A DNA stretch of 64,000 nucleotides from Micromonospora sp. FIMYZ51 (GTDB taxonomy: Bacteria; Actinomycetota; Actinomycetes; Mycobacteriales; Micromonosporaceae): the NCBI RefSeq assembly GCF_038246755.1, contig NZ_CP134706.1, positions 4,898,001-4,962,000 on the forward strand, written 5' to 3'. Each line of letters starts with the position of its first letter. Within the stretch, counting starts at the first letter, position 1. The notes under the pieces were generated by a model. The model was not told the DNA's origin, ran no database searches, and saw nothing but the letters and a program-made list of their open reading frames with translations. A program made the position numbers and the translations under genes. Shown piece by piece: positions 7,501 to 15,800 of this stretch.

Positions 7501-8702
7501 ATCAAGGCGCCGGCGGCGCGGCCTTCGTGGAGGGTGAGGTTGCGGCCGTCGGAGGGGTTGAACAGGTGGATTTTCTCCAGGTTGAACCAGACCCGGTGGT
7601 TCTGGCCCTCGCTGACGGTCGACTCCGCGGACAGGCGGGTGACCAGGTTGGTACCGGCGCCGGTGAAGTCGGCGGCCCCGGCGTCGGCGGCCAGCTCCTC
7701 CAACTCGGCGGCGGTGGCCCGCTCCCCCTCGACGGTGAAGTAGACGTACTTGTCCGAGCCCATCGACTCCACGATGTCCACCGGTGCCTCGAACTCCATG
7801 CCCCGGCGGCGGGTCTCGTCGTCGATCAGTTCGGCGTCCTCGAAGTGCTCGGGGCGGACGCCGAGGATCAGCTCGCGGGGCGCATCCGCACTGTCCAACT
7901 CGCGGCGGATCCGGTCGCCGATCGGCACGTCGCCGAGGGCGGTACGCAGTTTGCCCTCTTCGACGGTGGCGGTCAGGAAGTTCATCGACGGCGAGCCGAT
8001 GAACCCGGCGACGAAGAGGTTGCGCGGGTGGTCGTACAGCTCCTGCGGCGGGCCGACCTGCTGCACCGCCCCGCCCCGCATGATCACCACGCGGTCGCCG
8101 AGGGTCATCGCCTCGGTCTGGTCGTGGGTGACGTAGACGGTGGTGGTGCCGAGCTGCTTCTGCAACCGGGAGACCACGGTACGCATCTGCACCCGCAGCT
8201 TGGCGTCCAGGTTGGACAGCGGCTCGTCCATCAGGAACGCCTTGGGCTTGCGGACGATCGCCCGGCCCATCGCCACCCGCTGCCGCTGGCCGCCGGAGAG
8301 GTTGGCCGGCCTGCGGTCCAGCAGCGGCGTCAGCTCCAGGACCTTGGCCGCCTCCTCGACCTTCTGGTTGATGGTCTCCTTGTCCAGCTTGGCCAGCCGG
8401 AGCGGGAAGGCCATGTTCTCCCGCACGGTCATGTTCGGGTACAGCGCGTACGACTGGAAGACCATCGCGATGTCCCGCTCGCGTGGCGCCTTGTCGTTTA
8501 CCCGTTCCCCGTCGATGCGCAGCTCACCGGAGCTGATGTCCTCCAGCCCGGCGATCATGTTGAGCGTGGTGGACTTGCCGCAGCCGGAGGGGCCGACCAG
8601 GATCACGAACTCGCCGTCGGCGATTTCCAGGTCGACGTCCCGCACCGCAGTGGTGCCGTCCGGGAACTTCTTGCTCACCTTGTCGAGCACGATGTCAGCC
8701 AC
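7497..8702 (-). CDS. sugC: sugar ABC transporter ATPase (SugC/UgpC/MsiK type)
   Basis: A 401-residue ATPase that powers sugar import. Walker A is GPSGCGKST (residues 37-45), the Q-loop is VFQSYALYP, the signature is LSGGQ (135-139), Walker B ends in MDEP (D159, E160) and the switch is VTHDQ. The C-terminal third (LGVRPEHFEDAE and following) is the regulatory OB-fold domain typical of SugC/MsiK. It is the last gene of the lpqY-sugA-sugB-sugC operon, 10 bp after sugB. It is the only sugar ABC ATPase gene in this window, although two further importers at 36369-39590 and 46974-50295 need one, so it may serve more than one system. Confidence 0.93.
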   Translation of the reverse strand: MADIVLDKVSKKFPDGTTAVRDVDLEIADGEFVILVGPSGCGKSTTLNMIAGLEDISSGELRIDGERVNDKAPRERDIAMVFQSYALYPNMTVRENMAFPLRLAKLDKETINQKVEEAAKVLELTPLLDRRPANLSGGQRQRVAMGRAIVRKPKAFLMDEPLSNLDAKLRVQMRTVVSRLQKQLGTTTVYVTHDQTEAMTLGDRVVIMRGGAVQQVGPPQELYDHPRNLFVAGFIGSPSMNFLTATVEEGKLRTALGDVPIGDRIRRELDSADAPRELILGVRPEHFEDAELIDDETRRRGMEFEAPVDIVESMGSDKYVYFTVEGERATAAELEELAADAGAADFTGAGTNLVTRLSAESTVSEGQNHRVWFNLEKIHLFNPSDGRNLTLHEGRAAGALM

Positions 8703-8712
8703 GAGTACTCAC

Positions 8713-9543
8713 CTATCCCTTGACGGCGCCGGAGGTCAGGCCGGAGACGATGCGGCGCTGGAAGAAGAGGACGAACAGGATGATCGGTACCGTGATCACC
8801 ACGGCGGCGGCACAGATCGCCCCGGTGGGGTCCTCGAACTGCGATTCGCCGGTGAAGAACGACAGCGCCACCGGCACCGTGCGGGACCGCTCGGTGGAGG
8901 TCAGCGAGATGGCGAAGAGGAAGTCGTTCCAGCAGAAGATGAAGACCAGGATCGCCGTGGTGAACACGCCAGGTGCGGCCAACGGGGCGATCACCCGGCG
9001 GAACGCCTGCCCCTGGGTGGCACCGTCCATCTTCGCGGCCTTCTCCAGGTCCCAGGGGACCTGCTTGAAGAACGCCGACAGCGTGTAGATCGCCAGCGGC
9101 AGCGCGAAGGTGATGTACGGCAGGATCAACCCCGGCCAGGTGTCGAAGAGTCCCAACTGCCGCTCGATCTCGAACAGCGGCGAGACCAGCGAGACCTGCG
9201 GGAACATCGCGATCAGCAGGGCGACGCCGACGAGCAGCCGCTTGCCGGGGAAGTCCAGCCGGGCGATCGCGTACGCGGCCATGGTGCCGAGCACGACGGC
9301 GATCGTGGTGGCGATCAGCGCGATGCCGATGGAGTTGATCAGCGCCCGGACGAACTGGTCGGTGTTGAAGATGTTTCGGTAGTTCTCCAGCGTCCACTCG
9401 CGTGGGATGAAGTTGCCGTCGGTGAGGGTGGCCGGTGTCTTGAACGACAGCGACATGATCCACAACACCGGGATCAGCGCGAAGACGACCACGATGGTGT
9501 TCATTACGCCCCACTGGAGCTTGGCTCGGGTGGTGTCGGCCAT
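8713..9543 (-). CDS. sugB: trehalose-type ABC transporter permease SugB
   Basis: A 276-residue inner-membrane permease of the MalG/SugB class with about six transmembrane helices. The N-terminal helix is [20 protein letters not shown] and the cytoplasmic coupling motif is [18 protein letters not shown], near residue 180. It pairs with SugA to form the pore and docks on the ATPase through that motif. It starts one base after the sugA stop and ends 10 bp before sugC, so the three are clearly co-translated. Confidence 0.92.
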   Translation of the reverse strand: MADTTRAKLQWGVMNTIVVVFALIPVLWIMSLSFKTPATLTDGNFIPREWTLENYRNIFNTDQFVRALINSIGIALIATTIAVVLGTMAAYAIARLDFPGKRLLVGVALLIAMFPQVSLVSPLFEIERQLGLFDTWPGLILPYITFALPLAIYTLSAFFKQVPWDLEKAAKMDGATQGQAFRRVIAPLAAPGVFTTAILVFIFCWNDFLFAISLTSTERSRTVPVALSFFTGESQFEDPTGAICAAAVVITVPIILFVLFFQRRIVSGLTSGAVKG

Positions 9544-9544
9544 C

Positions 9545-10546
9545 TCAGCGCCTCTCCCCGTCGTCGCTGCCGGGGGCAGCGGTACCGAACAGCTTCACGA
9601 AGATGAACGCGATGATCGCCACGGTGATGAAGATCAGCACCGACATGGTGGAGCCGATGCCGAGGTTCAGCCCGCGGATCAGGTTGTTGTAGGCGATCAT
9701 CGACACCGACGAGGTCTCGTTGGCCCCGTTGGTCAGCACGTAGATGTTGTCGAAGACCCGGAACGCGTCCAGGGTGCGGAACAGCAGGGCGACCAGGATC
9801 GCCGGCTTCATCACCGGCAACATCACCTTGGTGAACCGCTGCCACGCGGTGGCCCCGTCGGTGGAGGCCGCCTTGAGCAGGTCCTCCGGCACCAGCGCCA
9901 GGCCCGCCATCAACAGCAGCGCCATGAACGGGGTGGTCTTCCAGATCTCCGCGAGCATGATGATCGCCAGGGAACTGGCCCGCTCGGTCAGCGGCGCGCC
10001 GTCGGAGAAGAGGTTGGCCAGGTATCCGGTGCCCGGTGTCCACGCGTACCGCCAGGAGAACGCGGCGACGACCGTGACGATGCCGTACGGGATCAGCGCC
10101 GCGGTGCGGACGATCCCCCGGCCGACAAGCGTACGGTGCATGATCAGCGCCAGCCCCATGCCGAGCACCAGCTCGACGGCGACGGTGACCACCGTGATCA
10201 GCATGGTGACGCCGAACGCCGTCCACCAGAAGTCGTTGGTCAGCACGGTGACGTAGTTGTCCAGGCCGACGAACTCGCGTTCGTCCGGAAAGCGCAGGTC
10301 GAAGCGCTGCAACGACAGCCACACCGAGTACAGGATCGGATAGCCGGTCACCGCGACCATGACCAGCGCGGCCGGTGCGCAGAGCAGCCAGCCCAGTTTG
10401 CGCTCGGCCCGCTTGTTCTCGCTCAACGGGGCCCGGCGGCGTCGGTTGGCCCGCTGGGCGGGCACGGCGGCGTGCTGCCCCCCGGTACGGGGGTCGGCCT
10501 CGTCGGCGGCCACGTCGGCACCGGCCGGGGTGGCGTTGATGCTCAT
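9545..10546 (-). CDS. sugA: trehalose-type ABC transporter permease SugA
   Basis: A 333-residue permease of the MalF/SugA class. About 50 basic, unstructured residues precede the first helix ([19 protein letters not shown]). The coupling loop reads [20 protein letters not shown] and five further helices follow. Second gene of the operon, 28 bp after lpqY. Function as trehalose permease rests on the LpqY-like partner. Confidence 0.92.
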   Translation of the reverse strand: MSINATPAGADVAADEADPRTGGQHAAVPAQRANRRRRAPLSENKRAERKLGWLLCAPAALVMVAVTGYPILYSVWLSLQRFDLRFPDEREFVGLDNYVTVLTNDFWWTAFGVTMLITVVTVAVELVLGMGLALIMHRTLVGRGIVRTAALIPYGIVTVVAAFSWRYAWTPGTGYLANLFSDGAPLTERASSLAIIMLAEIWKTTPFMALLLMAGLALVPEDLLKAASTDGATAWQRFTKVMLPVMKPAILVALLFRTLDAFRVFDNIYVLTNGANETSSVSMIAYNNLIRGLNLGIGSTMSVLIFITVAIIAFIFVKLFGTAAPGSDDGERR

Positions 10547-10574
10547 GCCCTCACCTCCCGGTGGATCGGCTCGC

Positions 10575-11864
10575 TCACGGCAGGACCCCCCTCGACTCCA
10601 GGGCGTCGGCGATGGCGTCGCGCAGCTCGTCGGCGGTGGCCTGCGGGTCGATCGCCGACGGCGGCGACAGGATCGCCGACATGACTGTGGAGATGCTCTG
10701 GTACGCCGGGGTCAACGGCCGCACCGCCGGCTCCCGCAGCTGCTCCAGGATGGTCTCCTTCATCGGGTACGCCTCGTCCATCTCCGGGTCGTCGAAGACG
10801 CTCTCGATGGTCGGCGGAACTCCGTCGTTGATCGCGGAGAACTTCTGGTTCTCCGCGCTGCGCAGGCACTTGGCCGCCGCGAACGACTCCTCGGGGTGCG
10901 GGGAGAACCGGCTGACCGCGAGGTTGATCCCGCCGATGGTCATCCGGCTGGGGGTGTCCGCGTCGACGCCCGGCACCCGCGCCCACCGGACCCGCTCCGC
11001 CAGGTCCGGGTTGGCCTCCTGCATCGCCGGATAGACGAAGGGCCAGTTGATCTGGAAGGCGCCGTTTCCGGCCTGGAACTCCAGCCGCATCGGGTCCTCG
11101 GTGGCGTTGCTGAACGACGGCGACGTCACGCCCGACGTGGCAAAGTTCGCCAGCACCTCAAGCGCCCGCACCGCCCCCTCGTCCAGCACCGACTCGGTGC
11201 CGTCCGGGCTGAGGATGTTGCCGCCGGCGCTGGCGACCAGGCTGTTGTAGAGCACCACCAGGCCCTCGTACTGGGCGCCCGTGGCGAGTACCTGGTACGG
11301 CTGGCCCTGCCCCTTGAGGTCCTGGGCGATCGAGATCATCTCGTCCCAGGTGGCCGGCGGCTCGGGGACCAGGTCGGTGCGGTACCAGAGCAGCTGGACG
11401 TTTGTGTGCTTGGGCGCCCCGTAGAGCTTGTCCTCGTACCGGGCGGTGTCCAGCGGGCCTTCGAGGGTGCCCTGCTCCACGTCGGACCGGTGCTCGCCGG
11501 TCCACTCCAGAATCCAGTTCGCACCGGCGAACTCCTGGGTCCAGGTCACGTCCAGACCGAGCACGTCCATGCCGTCGTCCTCGGCCGCGAGCCGCCGCAC
11601 CAGCTGCACCCGCTGCTCGTCGGCCTCGCGCGGCAGCACCCGGTTGACGATGCGGTACCGCCCGTCGGCCTCGGTGTTGCACCTGTCGACCACCTGCTGG
11701 AGGTTCTGCTCCGGCGGGTAGTACAGGTTGATCGTGGGTACGCCGCCGTCGCCGCCGCCGGTGGAACAGGCGGCCATCGGCGCCACAAATGTCAGTGCCG
11801 CGGCGGTCGCGGCCACCCGTACCCGGGCTCGCCGCCGGGGCCGGCCCTGGTCACGCCCACTCAT
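10575..11864 (-). CDS. lpqY: trehalose-binding lipoprotein LpqY-like
   Basis: A 429-residue lipid-anchored solute-binding protein. After a basic start and hydrophobic segment, the lipobox PMAAC places the lipidated cysteine at residue 33. The mature part opens INLYYPPEQNLQQVVDRCN and continues with YRIVNRVLPREADEQR, LGLDVTWTQEFA and HTNVQLLWYRTDLVP, which I recognise as the LpqY family of the mycobacterial trehalose-recycling importer. Start ATG 11864 places the signal peptide correctly. It heads the operon. In mycobacteria the substrate is trehalose released during cell-wall mycolate transfer; here it may simply be external trehalose. Confidence 0.9.
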   Translation of the reverse strand: MSGRDQGRPRRRARVRVAATAAALTFVAPMAACSTGGGDGGVPTINLYYPPEQNLQQVVDRCNTEADGRYRIVNRVLPREADEQRVQLVRRLAAEDDGMDVLGLDVTWTQEFAGANWILEWTGEHRSDVEQGTLEGPLDTARYEDKLYGAPKHTNVQLLWYRTDLVPEPPATWDEMISIAQDLKGQGQPYQVLATGAQYEGLVVLYNSLVASAGGNILSPDGTESVLDEGAVRALEVLANFATSGVTSPSFSNATEDPMRLEFQAGNGAFQINWPFVYPAMQEANPDLAERVRWARVPGVDADTPSRMTIGGINLAVSRFSPHPEESFAAAKCLRSAENQKFSAINDGVPPTIESVFDDPEMDEAYPMKETILEQLREPAVRPLTPAYQSISTVMSAILSPPSAIDPQATADELRDAIADALESRGVLP

Positions 11865-12174
11865 GTCGACCCCCCGCTGCGCTCCGCACCGCCATGAGGC
11901 ACCCGCACGCTGAGCCGGATGTGTCGCTCGCCACGCTCGCTCATGACCCCTCCCCTCGCACTTCGGCAACCACCCGGGGAAGGTCTCCGTGCCCCGGCGC
12001 ACGGCGCGACGGTCAAGGCGGCCACCTGCTGGTTTCCCGCCCGTCACGTTTCGTGGCTGCAACACTGCCCGAGCTGCGAAGTCGCGAAACCTCACCAGAA
12101 TGAGACGACTTAAACATGCAATTCGCGTCACGCTCCGCGCTGCCGAGCGTCGCCGTCGGCGTTAACCTCGGGCG
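11865..12174. other. 310-bp divergent intergenic region
   Basis: The space between the divergent lpqY and thioredoxin-fold genes. It must hold both promoters. An AT-richer patch around 12100-12125 (GACTTAAACATGCAATT) is the likeliest promoter zone. I see no convincing open frame, paired -35/-10 boxes or long inverted repeat. Confidence 0.5.
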
Positions 12175-12753
12175 GTGGACGTCACCTTCTTCTTCGACCC
12201 GATCTGCCCCTGGACCTGGCGGACCTCCCGCTGGCTGGTGGCCGTCGCCGATCCGCGCGACCTGCGCATCGAGTGGCGGGCGTTCAGCCTGGCCATCCTC
12301 AACGGCGGTGACGTGCCACCGGAGTACGCCGAGGCGATGACCGCCTCGGGGCGGACGCTGCGCCTGGTCGAGGCGTTGCGCGCCGAGGGCCGCCACGCCG
12401 ACGCCGGGCGGTTCTACGCCGAGTTGGGTGCCCGTACGCACGACGCCGGCAATCCGCCGAGCGACAAGCTGGTGTCCGCAGCCGTCGAGGCGGCCGGGCT
12501 CGACACCATGGCGACCGCCCTGGACGACGAGGGTTGGGATGCCGCCGTGCACGCCTCACACGCGCTGGCCTTCGGCTCGGCCGGGCCGGACATCGGCTCC
12601 CCGGTGCTGATGGTTCCCGACGCCGAGCGGGGCCTGCACGGGCCGATCCTGACCGAGGTACCCGAGATCGGCGACGCGCTGACGATCTGGGACAGCATCG
12701 TGCCGCTGATGCGCCTGTCCGCCTTCCACGAGATCAAGCGCGGGCGCCGCTGA
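12175..12753 (+). CDS. DsbA-fold protein of the mycothiol-dependent nitroreductase (Rv2466c-like) family
   Basis: A 192-residue thioredoxin-fold protein with helical insert. The N-terminus reads FFFDPICPWTWRTSRW, matching the Rv2466c family, whose members use mycothiol in reductions. The motif is CPWT, with threonine at the second cysteine position of CPWC, so only C11 is available and a monothiol mechanism with mycothiol is implied. The C-terminal half contains DIGSPVLMVPD and LTEVPEIGDALTIWD. Start GTG 12175 is the first in frame that preserves the fold. It stands alone, divergent from lpqY. Confidence 0.82.
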   Translation: MDVTFFFDPICPWTWRTSRWLVAVADPRDLRIEWRAFSLAILNGGDVPPEYAEAMTASGRTLRLVEALRAEGRHADAGRFYAELGARTHDAGNPPSDKLVSAAVEAAGLDTMATALDDEGWDAAVHASHALAFGSAGPDIGSPVLMVPDAERGLHGPILTEVPEIGDALTIWDSIVPLMRLSAFHEIKRGRR

Positions 12754-12854
12754 GCGCCCGATCTCGACCCGCATTGCTGCCGTCGAACCTGGCTGACCAG
12801 TGGATTCGAGATTCACACAAGGTATGTTCCAGCGGCTGAATCGACGCTGGACGC

Positions 12855-15800
12855 ATGCTGAAAATTCCCATGTTCGGGTGCGCGATGGCGCTGACGGTGA
12901 CACTGGCCGTCACGCTGGCGACAGTACCCGCGGGTGCCGCGCCGCCCGACCCCACGTCAGCTGACCAGAGAACCAACTCCGGACTCGGCGCCGCCTGGGC
13001 CAAGGCGGCCAAGGCGGGTGCGCCCGTCGAGGTTCCCGACCGCTTCACCGAGACCATGAAGGTCTGGGCCGAACCCGACGGCAAGCACCTGCGGGCCCAG
13101 TTGCACACCCGGCCCATCCAGCTCAGAAACCCGGACAGCGGAGTCTGGGAACCCATCGACACCAGCATCGTCGCCCGCGACGGCGAGCTGCGGACGGTAC
13201 GCACGAAGACGCCGCTGACCTTCGGCGGTCGCGGCAGCAAGCAGCTGGTCTCGGCGGCCGGGCCGCAGGGCACCGCTGGGCTCAAGGTCCGGCGGGCGCT
13301 GCCGGAGCCGAAGATCTCCGGCAGCACGATCACCTACCCCGACGCCGTGGCGGCCGGTGCGGACCTGGTGGTGCAGTCCCAGGCCGACGGCTTCGTCTCC
13401 CGGGTCGTCATCCGGCGCAAGCCGACCGGCCCGGTGACGGTGCGGCTGCCGCTCACGCTGCCCAAGGGCGCCACCTTCGGCAAGACGTCCGGCGGGCTGC
13501 CGCAGCTCAAGGACGCCAAGGGTAGGGCGAAGGCCGCGCCGGTCGTACTGACCGCGGTGGACGCCAAGGCGGAAGCCTCCGCCGAGGCAGGCAGGAGCGC
13601 CCCGGTCACCACGCGGGTGGAAACCTCCGGAGCAAAGTCGGAGCTGGTCTTCACGCCGGATCCGAAGTTCCTGGCCGACCCGGCGGTGACCTATCCGGTG
13701 ACGATCGCCGCCGCCTCGGAATGGTTCGGCGGCGGAGTTCCGGACGACGCCTGGGTCAGCAAGAACGACCCCTACAACAACCACGCGGCCGACGGCTGGC
13801 TACGGGCGGGCACCACCCAGACCAGCGCGGACATCGCGCGGGTGTACCTCAAGTTCAACACCGCGGCCCCGGAACTGAAGGGGGCGACGGTCGTCAAGGC
13901 CGACCTGATCATGTGGAACTACAAGTCCGGCGGCCCCAACGGTGCCCTGTGCGGGGATCCGCTGGGCGCGGGCATTGTCGCCGCCCGTGTCTCCTCCTCG
14001 TGGAGTTCCTCCGGCCTGAGCTGGTACAACCAGCCCTCCACCGCCGGCAGCACCGAGGGGCTGAACCGGGCCGGCTACAACTACGACGCCACCGGCACCT
14101 GGTGCGCCAAGGACGAACAGCTCTGGCATCGGGTCACCGGCATGGCCCGCGCCTGGATCGAACAGGACGTGCCCAACCACGGGCTGGTGCTGCGAGCCGC
14201 GAGCGAGACCGCAGCGATCAACTGGCGTCAGTACTACGCCAGCGAATACAGCGGCAACCCGTACCCGGGCTACCGCCACCCACCCACCCTCATGGTCGAG
14301 TACACCCCGCCGCCCACCGAGACCCAATGGGTGAAATTCGAGGCGGACGAGCTGACCGAGTTTCCCACCTACCAGCAGGCCAAGGCGCTGGCAGCCGAGC
14401 CCCTGGACGACGCCGCCAACTGGTCGCTGACGACCCAGGAAGCCGACGCGATCGAGCAATTGGGCCAGGGTGTAGCCAACGAGATCACCTCCGACCAGCT
14501 ACAACCATCACCGAGCGACGTCGAGGTCGACCCGGCCACCATGGATCCCGACGAAGCGCCGGCCGGTAGCCTGCCCAGCGACGAGACGCCACCAACGGTC
14601 GTCGAGGTGCGGCCCGCTGCCGACAGCGTCGACGTCCCGGTAGGCGCCACCGTCACCGTGACCTTCAGCGAACCCGTCTGGGAACCACAGGTCACCATCA
14701 AGGACATCGCCGGGGCCGCGGTCCCGGGAACGACGGCCATGGACGCCACAAACACGGTGGCCACCTTCGCCCCTACCCAGCCCCTGAAGTCCGGGACCGT
14801 CCAGAGCGCGGAGGTGAGCGAGGCCTACGACGCGGACGGCAACGAGATGGTCCCGCATTCCTGGCGCTTCACCACCGAGAACGACACCACGCCACCGGTC
14901 GTCTCCGCGAACACCCCGGCGGCCCAGGCGACGAACGTGCCCGTCACCACCCCGGTAACGGTGACGTTCAGCGAGCCGGTCACCGACGCCCGGTTCACGC
15001 TCAAGGGCCCTGCCGATGCGGTGGTTGCCGGAACGTCGGCCATGGACGCCACCCAGCGGGTGCTCACGTTCACCCCCGCCGTGCCGCTGGCCGACACCAC
15101 CGCGTACACCGCCGAGGTGTCCGGGGCCAAGGATGCGGCGGACAACACCATGGTCGCGGCGCACACCTGGTCGTTCACCACCGGCGTACGACCACCCACC
15201 GGGCTGGTGGCCGCCTACGGCATGAACGAGGGCGCCGGGACAGGCGTGGCCGACTCCTCCGGCCAGCACAACACCGGAACGGCCGCCGGCACGACCTGGG
15301 CCACCAACGGCAGGTACGGCAAGGCATTGTCGTTCAACGGCACCAGCAGCCGGGTCACCGTCGCCGACGCTCCTTCCCTGCGGCTCAGCCGCACGCTGAC
15401 CATGTCCGCATGGGTGCGACCCAGCACCGTCACGAGTTGGCGGACCGTCGTCGGCAAGGGACTCACCCAAGGGCAGGGGGCGTCCTACATGCTGTACGCC
15501 GCCAACGGAACCGCGCCCTCGGGCTGGCTGGAAAGCGGCGGCCAGTCATATCAGGTGAACGGCTCGACGCCACTGCCCACCAATGCCTGGAGTCACCTGG
15601 CGGTCACCTACGACGGCAGCACCGCTCGGCTCTACGTCAACGGGACCCGGGTCGCTCAGACGTCGCTCACCGGGGCGCTCGACGTCGATGGTGGGGCGGT
15701 CACCATCGGCGGCAACGAGGTCTGGGGCGAGTACTTCAGCGGCCTGATCGACGAGGTACGCATCTACAACCGCGCCCTCGACGCGGCTTCGATCCAAGCC

